64,000 nucleotides of DNA from JAUSIK01 sp964362915 (lineage in GTDB: Archaea > Nanobdellota > Nanobdellia > Pacearchaeales > GW2011-AR1). Below are positions 24,779-31,739 of the stretch, in pieces (positions within the stretch are counted from its first letter, which is position 1; the number at the start of each line of letters is the position of its first letter). The notes beneath the pieces were generated by a model that saw only the letters and a list, made by a program, of their open reading frames with translations, searched no databases and was not told where the DNA came from. The stretch spans positions 1 to 64,000 of the forward strand of contig CAYIGH010000001.1 in assembly GCA_964362915.1 (NCBI GenBank). The letters run 5' to 3'. The position numbers and the translations under genes are program-made.

Positions 24779-25717
24779 TCTCTTGCAAAAAACCAAGGCA
24801 TATTCTTCTTCAGGATCTTTTATTAATTCCACATTGTCAAAATACATGTCACAGAAGTCTCTTAATTCATCAGCATATAATTTATATTGAAACGCCACAA
24901 TGATCTCGTCTCCTTTTTCTAATTGTACTTTTTTATTTTTCTGCTCGATTGTTTTATTTACTTTTATCTTATAGTATGCCTCCAACCTATTATGGGCGAA
25001 TCTTGCATTATACTCTACTTCTTTGTCTTTGAAGCCAAGTTCTTTCATTAGATATATAAGCCATTCATTGAATAATGGGTGTTTGTATGTTTCTAAATTC
25101 GCAAACCTCTCGCCTTTCCTTATGCCGTTCCCTATTAATAAAACATCTCCTGGAAGCATAGACCTGCTCAAGTTGAATAGGTAATCATTAATATCAAAGC
25201 TGGCCAAAAGTGATCCAAGAAGAAGGAAAACATTTTTTTGGTATTTGTTGTTCCTTAATGCTGCTCCTATCTCATCTAGGCTCTTGAAATCTTTTGAAAT
25301 TCTAGAAGCATAATCAATTATATTAAGAAAATTTTCTTTTTTTACATTTTCTAGAGCCAGTTTTACCAAGTATTCATTAACATTAATAGGGCAATATCTT
25401 AATTTTATTTCTTGAGGCAATTCTTTTATTATTGCTATCGCTTTTTCGCCGTTTGTGGTTCCCATATCTATTAGATTAAACTCGCAGTCACTTACACATT
25501 TAATAAAGCTTTTAATGTTCTCTTTTAGTAATTTTTTTTCTATGTCTATAACTATTGCTTTATATCTAGGATGCTCACTTAGTCTTAGATATGCCTCTGC
25601 CATCTCTTTATTTATATATCTAAATGATCTGTCTGAAATATCCCAGATATTCACGCTATTTTCTACAGAATGCCCTTTCTTTATCAGCTCTTTAAAGAGT
25701 ATTTCTTTCATTAGCAT
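24776..25717 (-). CDS. EgtD-like SAM-dependent methyltransferase (Methyltransf_33 type)
   Basis: 313 residues. FNLIDMGTTNGEKAIAII is the SAM-binding motif I variant of the EgtD/EasF-like family, with YCPINVNEYLV and FLLLGSLLASFD downstream and the C-terminal substrate-part features (YNARFAHNRLEAYY, FQYKLYADEL). EgtD methylates histidine; here the substrate is unknown. The stop codon overlaps the last bases of the tRNA-Ile gene on the other strand. Confidence 0.8.
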   Translation of the reverse strand: MLMKEILFKELIKKGHSVENSVNIWDISDRSFRYINKEMAEAYLRLSEHPRYKAIVIDIEKKLLKENIKSFIKCVSDCEFNLIDMGTTNGEKAIAIIKELPQEIKLRYCPINVNEYLVKLALENVKKENFLNIIDYASRISKDFKSLDEIGAALRNNKYQKNVFLLLGSLLASFDINDYLFNLSRSMLPGDVLLIGNGIRKGERFANLETYKHPLFNEWLIYLMKELGFKDKEVEYNARFAHNRLEAYYKIKVNKTIEQKNKKVQLEKGDEIIVAFQYKLYADELRDFCDMYFDNVELIKDPEEEYALVFCKR

Positions 25718-25822
25718 ATTATATACATACTTTTTAACTTTTTAGTCTTTTCTATTTTATTATGCCTTCTTTTTGTTTTTGAACAGGAAGGTTTAAAAGT
25801 GAATTCAATTTTAGTTTGATAT

Positions 25823-25987
25823 GCCCTTGTAGTCTAGAAGCCAAGGACGCGGCCCTTTCGCGGGGCAAGGAAACCTTCAACTCTTATGAGATTGAAGTTT
25901 TTCCTTAACCATCAACCTTCCTCTAAAATAGGATGTCGATGACCTCGAAGAACGGCCGAAACCCGGGTGCGAATCCCGGCAGGGGCA
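25823..25987 (+). tRNA. tRNA-Glu (UUC) with 92-base intron
   Basis: Exons 25823-25860 and 25953-25987: acceptor GCCCTTG/CAGGGGC, D-stem GTCT/GGAC, anticodon stem CGGCC/GGCCG, loop CTTTCG.. with anticodon TTC, T-arm CCGGG-TGCGAAT-CCCGG, A73. The intron (25861-25952) sits at 37/38 and contains a CTTCAA/TTGAAG hairpin. The 3' end is repeated twice downstream, marking this gene as an integration target. Confidence 0.92.
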
Positions 25988-25988
25988 T
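25975..25988 (+). repeat. Putative attachment site copy 1 (in tRNA-Glu 3' end)
   Basis: CCCGGCAGGGGCAT, covering the T-stem 3' side, the acceptor 3' strand and A73 of tRNA-Glu plus one base. Confidence 0.65.
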
Positions 25989-26137
25989 GCATGCGTAAAT
26001 TGGGCTATGCCCCATGGAGCATAAACAAAATAAAATTCGAATCGTGGGTGGGGCATGGAATGTTGGGAAGTTCAAATCCCATCCGAGGAAGTGAAAAACA
26101 AAAAATAAAAAGTCAGAGAATTTAATGAAAAAGTAAA

Positions 26138-26608
26138 ATGAAAAAGAAATTTGAATTTTTTTCAACTATTGCAGTGATATTAATAATTTTAACAGCTCTT
26201 GTGGATGTTACCCTATCTAATGTAGAAGAAGACTATCAGAATGAAATGTTAGATTTAATCCTTAAGGTAACAGTATTATATAATGATATGGTTTTGGCCC
26301 ATAATGGAACTCCTTTGACCTTTGCTACAAGTACGCACGAAACTAACTTTGATGAAGTGGGAGTAGCTATAGGTTATAAAGAAGGAGAAGATACCTCAAG
26401 AATTTATGTTGTTGGAGCTAATTTAACAGCAGAACAAGTAGCTGGAGATATAAGGGACATTAAAGAAGAAAGAAGAGATAAATTATTCCTTATTAAAACA
26501 TTAAAAACTCTTAAATGGATATTTGTGATTGCTTCTATTGTTTTATTACTTATCGCTATAAATAAAGGATTGCATAATATAAAATCCAACAATCAGCAAA
26601 CTATTTAA
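26138..26608 (+). CDS. Small membrane protein, unknown function
   Basis: 156 residues. Membrane helices at about 7-27 and 127-147 flank an extracellular or cytosolic domain (LTFATSTHETNFDEVGVAIGY, RIYVVGANLTAEQVAGDI). No family recognised. First gene of the tRNA-Glu island, 16 bases before the next gene. Confidence 0.62.
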   Translation: MKKKFEFFSTIAVILIILTALVDVTLSNVEEDYQNEMLDLILKVTVLYNDMVLAHNGTPLTFATSTHETNFDEVGVAIGYKEGEDTSRIYVVGANLTAEQVAGDIRDIKEERRDKLFLIKTLKTLKWIFVIASIVLLLIAINKGLHNIKSNNQQTI

Positions 26609-26630
26609 ATCAAGTTTTATTATATTGAAC

Positions 26631-27035
26631 ATGAAAAAAGAAATAATTATTGGATTAGTTATTGGAATCATTGTAGGATTAATAATAGCTTTTATTTTGC
26701 CTATCTCTAATGTGATAAACAAGGAAGAGAAAACTATGACAAATGATGTCCCTTGGGAAAATATTGGTTATTTTTTAGTAGGTTTTGAGAATAGCGTTGA
26801 GGATGGAATAGAACTCTGGAAAACACATGAAATAACCTCTGCAAACTTTAGAATTAAAATAGATGGGAATCCAGGAACAATTTACATAAATGATTGTAGA
26901 GATGAATTTGAAAGGCTTAATTATCCTGCAGTAGAAAATGAGATTGGGAAACCAATTAATTATTGTGGTATAACTCAAATTGGTGCTTACACGGATGGAT
27001 ATTTTGATTGTAAATGTTACTACCCACAAAAATAA
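26631..27035 (+). CDS. Exported or anchored small protein, unknown function
   Basis: 134 residues from ATG 26631 (an in-frame TTG at 26625 is less likely). A single N-terminal membrane helix (about 3-24) and a soluble domain with four Cys (NDCRDEF, NYCGIT, DCKCYYP) that could form disulfides outside the cell. No family recognised. Confidence 0.62.
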   Translation: MKKEIIIGLVIGIIVGLIIAFILPISNVINKEEKTMTNDVPWENIGYFLVGFENSVEDGIELWKTHEITSANFRIKIDGNPGTIYINDCRDEFERLNYPAVENEIGKPINYCGITQIGAYTDGYFDCKCYYPQK

Positions 27036-27041
27036 AAATCG

Positions 27042-27067
27042 GAGGAAAAACAAGAATTAACTTGAAG
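27042..27067 (+). repeat. Imperfect direct repeat, left copy (right copy 29021-29047)
   Basis: GAGGAAAAA, CAAGAA and CTTGAAG occur in the same order and spacing at both sites. The two copies lie just after genes 26631-27035 and 28508-28993 and enclose the MNT/HEPN and zinc-finger genes. Confidence 0.45.
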
Positions 27068-27121
27068 TGACAACCCCCTCGCGATAACTTCTAAACAGAA
27101 AAATTTATAAATATTGGAATA

Positions 27122-27137
27122 CCAATAATATTATTGG
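27122..27137. promoter_or_regulatory. Perfect 16-bp palindrome, probable operator of the MNT/HEPN operon
   Basis: CCAATAATATTATTGG lies between the TATA box (ATTTATAAAT, about 27101-27110) and the start codon at 27156, around the expected transcription start. The first gene encodes a winged-helix fused to a nucleotidyltransferase, so autorepression is likely. Confidence 0.6.
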
Positions 27138-27155
27138 ATAAACAATAATATTGAA

Positions 27156-27755
27156 ATGGTAGATGAAAATAAATTATCAGAAAATGAACTGAGAGTATTG
27201 AGTAGTTTTTTTCCGGAGGGAAAGGAAATAACAATAAAGATGATTCAGGAAAGAACAAAATTATCTTATGAGCCCGCTCATAGAATAATAAAGCAATTAC
27301 TTGAGAGAGAACTAGTTATTGAAAAGAAGTTTGGAAAGACTCTTGTTTATTCATTATCTTTTTCAAAAGAAAAAATTAAAATTGGTTTTATCCTCTATGC
27401 AAATGAGAAAAAAGAGAGATTTGCAGAGAAATATGGAGTAATTTACAGAGCATTATCGAAAATTAGCGAAGAAGATATTGATTTTTTAGCTGTCTTTGGC
27501 AGTTATTCGAAGGGGAATCCTACAAAAAAAAGTGATGTTGATGTGCTTTGTGTTAGTTCTAATAAGAATAAGGTTGAAAACGAAATAAAAGGATTAAGAT
27601 ATGAAACAAATATTGAATTTGCCCCTGTTGTAATATCAAAAACAGAGTTTGCAAAAATTAAAAATGAGAATAAACAATTTTGGAAGGATTTGGTGGACTA
27701 TGGAATAATATTTAAGGGTTATGAACTATTTTACTATCATGCTTATTTAAAATGA
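27156..27755 (+). CDS. Winged-helix/nucleotidyltransferase fusion (MNT antitoxin)
   Basis: 199 residues. N-terminal winged helix (about 8-68; TIKMIQERTKLSYEPAHRIIKQLLEREL) and a minimal nucleotidyltransferase domain with GSYSKGNPTKKSDVDV (G115-D129; Asp pair D127/D129). In MNT/HEPN systems the MNT protein adenylylates and silences the HEPN RNase. The fused DNA-binding domain probably gives direct autoregulation through the palindrome at 27122. The last four bases overlap the HEPN gene. Confidence 0.88.
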   Translation: MVDENKLSENELRVLSSFFPEGKEITIKMIQERTKLSYEPAHRIIKQLLERELVIEKKFGKTLVYSLSFSKEKIKIGFILYANEKKERFAEKYGVIYRALSKISEEDIDFLAVFGSYSKGNPTKKSDVDVLCVSSNKNKVENEIKGLRYETNIEFAPVVISKTEFAKIKNENKQFWKDLVDYGIIFKGYELFYYHAYLK

Positions 27756-28273
27756 TGAAATCAATAAACTTTTACATAAAAAGAGAACTCCTAATTAGAG
27801 ATGAGACTGTTAAAATTTTAGCTAATGAATATCTAACCAAATCTAAAAATAATCTTATTACGTTGAGAATATTAGATGAACTCCAAGATGACAAAGTGTT
27901 TAGAAAAAAGTATAATATTCCTAATGATTATTCAACTTATGAGTGGGTTGTAATCTGTGGATATTACGCCATGTATACTGCCGCAATTTCTTTACTAGCT
28001 AAGATCGGTTATAGAAGTAAGAATCATACAGCAACTTTATGTGTCTTAGAAGAATTTTTTGTCAAAAAGAAAATTCTAGATGAAGATATTTTGCTGTTGC
28101 TCAAATCGGCAATGTTCCAAAAAGAAGAAATTGAAAAGTTATCTGATGCAAGACATAAAAGAGAGATAGCTCAGTACAGTATTACAAAACAAACAACAAA
28201 ATCAATTGCAGAAAAAATAAAAAAAGATGCTTATGATTTTATCAACAAATGTGAGGAGATAATTAAACAATAG
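27752..28273 (+). CDS. HEPN-domain protein (toxin partner)
   Basis: 173 residues, all helical. GYYAMYTAAISLLAKIGYRSKNHTATLCVLEEFF is the typical HEPN helix pair with the 'H' after the Gly-Tyr turn, and ARHKREIAQYS holds the R..A-x-Y element. HEPN partners of MNT proteins are ribonucleases or tRNA-acting enzymes. ATGA overlap with the upstream MNT gene indicates translational coupling. Confidence 0.85.
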   Translation: MMKSINFYIKRELLIRDETVKILANEYLTKSKNNLITLRILDELQDDKVFRKKYNIPNDYSTYEWVVICGYYAMYTAAISLLAKIGYRSKNHTATLCVLEEFFVKKKILDEDILLLLKSAMFQKEEIEKLSDARHKREIAQYSITKQTTKSIAEKIKKDAYDFINKCEEIIKQ

Positions 28274-28290
28274 AAGGGAAAATTAAGAAT

Positions 28291-28515
28291 ATGAATGAAT
28301 CTTGTAAAACTTGTCGCAAAGAGTTTAATTCTGGAATTTGGTTAGCTCCAGAATTTGCAGATGAAAAGGTTCTTTTGTTCTGCTCTGAGAAATGTAAAGA
28401 GAAGTACCTTAAAATGAAACTTAATAGGATAAGAACACAATATCCTAGACACTATAACAGGATAAAAGAGGGAAAGGTCAAGAGTATTTATAGCGAGGTT
28501 ATGAAAAATGAATGA
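28291..28515 (+). CDS. Small zinc-finger protein (TRASH/FCS-like)
   Basis: 74 residues. CKTCRKEF and FCSEKCKEKY give a Cys4 site (C-x2-C ... C-x3-C) like TRASH or MYM-type fingers, followed by a basic helix. It overlaps the next gene by 8 bases. Probably binds nucleic acid or protein; role in the island unknown. Confidence 0.7.
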   Translation: MNESCKTCRKEFNSGIWLAPEFADEKVLLFCSEKCKEKYLKMKLNRIRTQYPRHYNRIKEGKVKSIYSEVMKNE

Positions 28516-28993
28516 TAAGGATAAACAAATTAAAGATGCGATTCGAAGTATGAAAGAGTTTGAAATGGCTTGGCAGGAATATTTCGAAGATAAGCCAGAG
28601 CCAGAAAATGATGAAGATGAGAAAAAAGAGCAGGAAGAATTTCATCATTGGTATAATCATGTAAGAAAGCAAAGCGATACTGGAAAAACTCCTGCTGAAA
28701 TGTATAAGGAGATTTATGGAAAAGAACCCCCTAAAAACCCAACAGAAATAAGCAGAATGATGAATTTTGAATGGGATGAATATACTGACGAAGAAGAAAT
28801 TAATCCTTTAGCTAGATATTGTCCAGAGTGTGATGATTGGGGGCTTATAGTTACTGAAGATCCTAATGTATATGAATGTGAGATTTGTGGTTCAATCTGG
28901 AAAAGATTAAAACCACTAAATGATGGGACTAGAAACATGATTAATATGCCTGAAAAGTTGAAGAAGTCAATAAAAACTAGAAAAATAAAGTGA
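28508..28993 (+). CDS. Acidic protein with C-terminal zinc ribbon
   Basis: 161 residues. A long acidic helical part (about 1-95) then CPECDDWG and CEICGSIW, a Cys4 zinc ribbon (about 112-138) and a basic tail. No family recognised. Overlaps the preceding zinc-finger gene, so the two are probably co-translated. Confidence 0.68.
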   Translation: MNDKDKQIKDAIRSMKEFEMAWQEYFEDKPEPENDEDEKKEQEEFHHWYNHVRKQSDTGKTPAEMYKEIYGKEPPKNPTEISRMMNFEWDEYTDEEEINPLARYCPECDDWGLIVTEDPNVYECEICGSIWKRLKPLNDGTRNMINMPEKLKKSIKTRKIK

Positions 28994-29020
28994 TTTCATT
29001 AATAATCATATTCACAAAGA

Positions 29021-29047
29021 GAGGAAAAAGCAAGAAGATGGCTTGAA
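29021..29047 (+). repeat. Imperfect direct repeat, right copy (left copy 27042-27067)
   Basis: Same word order as the left copy with one inserted base; see 27042-27067. Confidence 0.45.
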
Positions 29048-29125
29048 GGGCAAATCTCTCCTGAGGCATGGAACTAAAATATCATGCCCATATGGAGCAT
29101 TGTCCAAAAAATGGCAAAGGCCACC

Positions 29126-29139
29126 CCCGGCAGGGGCAT
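29126..29139 (+). repeat. Putative attachment site copy 2
   Basis: Exact copy of the 14 bases CCCGGCAGGGGCAT of the tRNA-Glu 3' end. Preceded by degenerate copies of the sequences that follow the tRNA. Confidence 0.65.
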
Positions 29140-29242
29140 TCGCGCTAAAGACCATAGGTTTGAGAGACATTCTACTTCATATATTCCTTACGTGAAAGAA
29201 ACATAGGGAAAGGAAAGAGTCTTGAAGTTTTTGCAACATATT

Positions 29243-29380
29243 ATGGAGGATTATCAAGACACTTTATCAAAATATAATGGAAAGTGTGAAATCTGTGGAA
29301 AAGACACATGGAAAGGAAAGAAGTTGTGTTTGAAGTGTTACAAAGACAGAAGACCTAATAAAATACTGAAAAATCAGTAA
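29243..29380 (+). CDS. 45-residue zinc-ribbon protein
   Basis: YNGKCEICGKDT and KKLCLKCYKDRR give a C-x2-C/C-x2-C zinc ribbon. No partner gene is overlapping. It lies in segment B of the island. Size and Cys spacing are like small viral or plasmid DNA-binding proteins of archaea. Confidence 0.6.
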   Translation: MEDYQDTLSKYNGKCEICGKDTWKGKKLCLKCYKDRRPNKILKNQ

Positions 29381-29431
29381 TGTTACTGACAGAACAATAA
29401 AAAATATATACTTGAATAATCTAAATTTAAA

Positions 29432-29548
29432 ATGGATGAATTAATCGGAATTATTGAGGATAAAGGGGATAGCGTGAAAGAAATTAAAGAACTAAGGAAA
29501 AAATTATCTAATGAATTTAATCGAAAAGAAAAGGGCAGAAAAACCTAA
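29432..29548 (+). CDS. 38-residue charged protein
   Basis: MDELIGIIEDKGDSVKEIKEL then a basic end (RKEKGRKT); one or two helices. Possibly an antitoxin-like or remnant peptide upstream of the toxin-like gene at 29573. Weakly supported. Confidence 0.35.
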   Translation: MDELIGIIEDKGDSVKEIKELRKKLSNEFNRKEKGRKT

Positions 29549-29572
29549 ATATGTCTATTCTTTAATCCGTTC

Positions 29573-29914
29573 ATGATAAAAAATCATTCCGAAGAGGTGA
29601 AGAAACTAATTAATCAATACAAAAAGAAAATCGTCTTTGGAAAAGACATAGATTTTTTGATTAAAAGAATCAAAGTCTCAAAAGAAGAGATCGAGAAGGA
29701 AATACTAGAGTGTAAAAATCTCGTCTTAGCAGAAAAACAAATTAAAGACGGAGAAACGAGATATGCTTTGTTTTTCACCTATAGCAAAAGAAAGGGAAGA
29801 AAATACGTGGTAACGTTTAGAGATAAGAATATAAGAATCATAACGATATTTCTGTTAGGTAGAAAAACCCTCAAAAGATATAAGAAAAAAGGTTTAAATA
29901 CAAGGAGTAACTAA
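29573..29914 (+). CDS. DUF4258-like/RelE-superfamily toxin candidate
   Basis: 113 residues. The second half RYALFFTYSKRKGRKYVVTF, RIITIFLLGRKTLKRYKKKG has the strand-hairpin-strand layout with basic residues of DUF4258/BrnT/RelE toxins; the first half is helical. The next gene, 7 bases away, is a DUF2283 protein, a known neighbour of DUF4258 genes, which supports a toxin-antitoxin pair. Confidence 0.6.
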   Translation: MIKNHSEEVKKLINQYKKKIVFGKDIDFLIKRIKVSKEEIEKEILECKNLVLAEKQIKDGETRYALFFTYSKRKGRKYVVTFRDKNIRIITIFLLGRKTLKRYKKKGLNTRSN

Positions 29915-29921
29915 ATCTAAC

Positions 29922-30287
29922 ATGAAAGAACATAGATTTAATTATGATAATGTAAGTGACGTTTTGTATATTCAAAATGTCGTGAAAGATGTAGAGGAAA
30001 GTGTAGAGTTTTCTGAAGACATTGTTTTGGACTTAGACAAAAACGGAAATGTTATTGGAGTAGAGATATTTTATGCTAGTGAATTTCTTGGTTTATTCAA
30101 TAAAGAAATAAATAGAGAGTTTTTAGAAAACCTAAAAGAAGCATATATTGAATACAGAGATTTTAGAAATATCTGGTTTGTTGTGTTAATGTTACAATCT
30201 AAAGATAAACAAATATCTCAGCCGTTGCCACCACTAAGAAAATCCGAGTATGTTAACCCAATAGTTCAATATTTAAAAGCACAATAA
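29922..30287 (+). CDS. DUF2283 protein with C-terminal extension
   Basis: 121 residues. Residues 1-65 (FNYDNVSDVLYIQNV, DIVLDLDKNGNVIGVEIFYASEF) are the complete DUF2283 domain, usually about 60-75 residues alone. The extra 50 residues end QPLPPLRKSEYVNPIVQYL and look like a separate piece. Probable antitoxin of the gene at 29573. It is the last gene before the third copy of the tRNA-Glu end. Confidence 0.75.
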   Translation: MKEHRFNYDNVSDVLYIQNVVKDVEESVEFSEDIVLDLDKNGNVIGVEIFYASEFLGLFNKEINREFLENLKEAYIEYRDFRNIWFVVLMLQSKDKQISQPLPPLRKSEYVNPIVQYLKAQ

Positions 30288-30330
30288 AAATAATTCTCTC
30301 CCTCATAAATGTACTAAACTGGTCTAAGCT

Positions 30331-30343
30331 CGGCAGGGGCATG
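30331..30343 (+). repeat. Putative attachment site copy 3
   Basis: CGGCAGGGGCATG matches the tRNA-Glu 3' end and its next base over 13 positions; upstream of the core it diverges. It probably marks the right end of the island. Confidence 0.55.
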
Positions 30344-30419
30344 ATATCTTTTTGATGAATTTAGTGGGCATACAAAAGGCATACAAGTTATTTATAAGAA
30401 TAACTCGCCTTGTTAAATC

Positions 30420-30572
30420 ATGAAAATGTCTGTCACATACAAAACGAATCATGTTTATGTTTTACTTATGATAACTTTCAAAAAAGAGGGTAAAGAAGTT
30501 AATATTCCGATTCCATTGACAATCGGTTTAGGATATAAAGAACCAAAAAAAGATGTTTTGGTTTATAATTAA
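30420..30572 (+). CDS. 50-residue protein, unknown
   Basis: MKMSVTYKTNHVYVLLMITF then KKEGKEVNIPIPLTIGLGY: beta-rich, no motif known. A TATA box (TTATTTATAAG at about 30389-30399) is about 22-30 bases upstream of the ATG, which supports expression as a leaderless mRNA. Confidence 0.45.
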   Translation: MKMSVTYKTNHVYVLLMITFKKEGKEVNIPIPLTIGLGYKEPKKDVLVYN

Positions 30573-30634
30573 TCACACTAAAACACAGGGGAAAAACAAA
30601 GTAGAAACTTCTTTAAATAGGGCTAAAAAATTTA

Positions 30635-30739
30635 ATGAGGAGGTTAGAAAAATTTTATAATGTTGTAGTAATAAACTTAAATAATTTAGACAATAAATTC
30701 CCACAGTTTAAAAACTGTAGTTTCCTTATTAGAGTATGA
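30635..30739 (+). CDS. 34-residue peptide overlapping the next gene
   Basis: Reads MRRLEKFYNVVVINLNNL and ends IRV, with its stop in an ATGA overlap with the ATG at 30736. The overlap suggests translational coupling, but the peptide may also be a chance frame. Confidence 0.3.
   Translation: MRRLEKFYNVVVINLNNLDNKFPQFKNCSFLIRV
30703..30718. promoter_or_regulatory. Inverted repeat upstream of a small DNA-binding protein gene
   Basis: ACAGTTT (30703-30709) and AAACTGT (30712-30718) with a 2-base centre, 17 bases before the ATG at 30736. Possible operator for the ribbon-helix-helix-like product. Confidence 0.45.
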
Positions 30740-30966
30740 AAAAAATAAGAGTTAATATAACTGTAGATAAGGATTTGCTGAATAGAGCCAAAACAAAATT
30801 GCAGCTGTTCGGAGGGAAATTAAGCACTTTATTTAATGCGTTTCTTTCTGATTTTGTTAATACATTGGGAAAAGACGCCTCAAGTGGATATAAAATTTTG
30901 CAAAAGAAGATGGATGATCTTGAACAAAGATTAATAAAACTAGAAAATAAATATAGCAGGTTATGA
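30736..30966 (+). CDS. Ribbon-helix-helix-like DNA-binding protein
   Basis: 76 residues. RVNITVDKDLLNRAKTKLQ is a strand followed by a helix as in CopG/MetJ-type regulators and antitoxins; the rest is a coiled coil (MDDLEQRLIKLENKY). No toxin gene follows, so an orphan regulator or a remnant antitoxin. Confidence 0.6.
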   Translation: MKKIRVNITVDKDLLNRAKTKLQLFGGKLSTLFNAFLSDFVNTLGKDASSGYKILQKKMDDLEQRLIKLENKYSRL

Positions 30967-31161
30967 CAGGCAAGATCTCCTTATTAGAACTAAAAAGACG
31001 ATTATGTAAAGGCCTAGAATAAATGGATTGTGAAAAATAATTATACCTAAAAGAGAAGATTTTACTTCATAGTTAGCTCCCTTTTCAATTGGTATTTTAA
31101 TAAGATAAGAAAAAATTAGAAGAATAAAGATTCCTAAGAGCAGTTTCATCTTTGCCTTCAT
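30961..31161 (-). CDS. Small two-helix membrane protein
   Basis: 66 residues, helices at about 5-22 and 35-60 with a short polar link (EKGANYEVKSS). Convergent with the gene at 30736, overlapping by 6 bases. Function unknown. Confidence 0.5.
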   Translation of the reverse strand: MKAKMKLLLGIFILLIFSYLIKIPIEKGANYEVKSSLLGIIIFHNPFILGLYIIVFLVLIRRSCLS

Positions 31162-31261
31162 TGTTCAATTAATGTATTCTTGTATATAATTTTATCTAAA
31201 TAATAATTTTATGCAGAAATGTTTATAAAGTCTTTTTTATAATAGTGCTTATAATTAAAAA

Positions 31262-31447
31262 ATGGTAAAGTGCAGTTTTTGTAAAAAAGATATTGGAGAG
31301 GACTCTGTGTTTGAAGTATGCCAACCATGCGGACATAGGGTCTGGGGAGAAAAGATGTTTAAAGCAATAAAAGGAAATATGGAAAAAGCGAGAGAAATTG
31401 GGGATCTATATCAAGGCTCTGTTAGTGATGACTTCAAGCCCGCATAA
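31262..31447 (+). CDS. Small zinc-ribbon protein
   Basis: 61 residues. CSFCKKDIG and CQPCGHRVWG form a Cys4 site, followed by a helix (FKAIKGNMEKAREIGDLY). Resembles small DPANN zinc-ribbon proteins found beside ribosomal genes. It ends 31 bases before the L21e start. Confidence 0.65.
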   Translation: MVKCSFCKKDIGEDSVFEVCQPCGHRVWGEKMFKAIKGNMEKAREIGDLYQGSVSDDFKPA

Positions 31448-31478
31448 CCTTTATAAACTAAGTCTTTTAGTTATTTCT

Positions 31479-31739
31479 ATGCTGAAAAGAAAAAAACCAC
31501 GGACGAGAGGAAAAATCTCATTTAGTGATTACTTTCAAACATTTAAATCTGGAGATAGAGTAGCTGTAGCCAGAGAGATTAGTGTACCATTTGGATATTC
31601 TAAAAGGGTTCAGGGAAGAACAGGAAGCGTTATAAAAAAACAAGGCGAAGCTTATTATGTTGAGATAAATGACATTAAAAAAAAGAAGTACTATTTCATC
31701 AAACCAATTCATTTAAGAATGATAAAGGGAGAAAGATGA
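31479..31739 (+). CDS. rpl21e: Ribosomal protein L21e
   Basis: 86 residues from ATG 31479; the TATA box TTTATAAAC (31449-31457) lies 22-30 bases upstream and inside the longer alternative frame, which settles the start. GDRVAVAREISVPFG, RVQGRTGSVIKKQGEAYYVEI and KKKYYFIKPIHLRMI are L21e signatures (large subunit, contacts 5S rRNA region). First gene of the operon L21e-Rpo4-DUF655-S13-S4-S11-Rpo3. Confidence 0.94.
   Translation: MLKRKKPRTRGKISFSDYFQTFKSGDRVAVAREISVPFGYSKRVQGRTGSVIKKQGEAYYVEINDIKKKKYYFIKPIHLRMIKGER

Larger units (their letters stand above)
25988..30342. mobile_element. tRNA-Glu-associated accessory island (two tandem segments)
   Basis: Bounded by the tRNA-Glu 3' end (25975-25988) and its copies at 29126-29139 (14 of 14 bases) and 30331-30343 (13-base core). 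Segment A (to 29139) also has matching inner sites in mirror order: ATGCCCCATGGAGCAT (26007) and GGGGCATGGAA (26050) at the left, GAGGCATGGAA (29063) and ATGCCCATATGGAGCAT (29084) at the right, as expected for integrase arm sites. Genes inside: two membrane proteins, an MNT/HEPN pair, zinc-finger proteins, a DUF4258-like/DUF2283 pair. No integrase gene is visible, so it is decayed or mobilised in trans. Confidence 0.6.

Noticed and set aside
24651..24890. Plus-strand frame through the tRNA-Ile intron
   Set aside because: Most of it is tRNA and the antisense of the methyltransferase gene.
25931..25952. Box C-like GATGA in the tRNA-Glu intron (C/D box sRNA)
   Set aside because: No matching box D or guide layout; one short match is not enough.
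26062..26090. T-arm-like sequence (AGTTCAAATCCC) after tRNA-Glu
   Set aside because: The stem does not pair properly next to the loop and no acceptor or anticodon arm can be built; at most a tRNA fragment.
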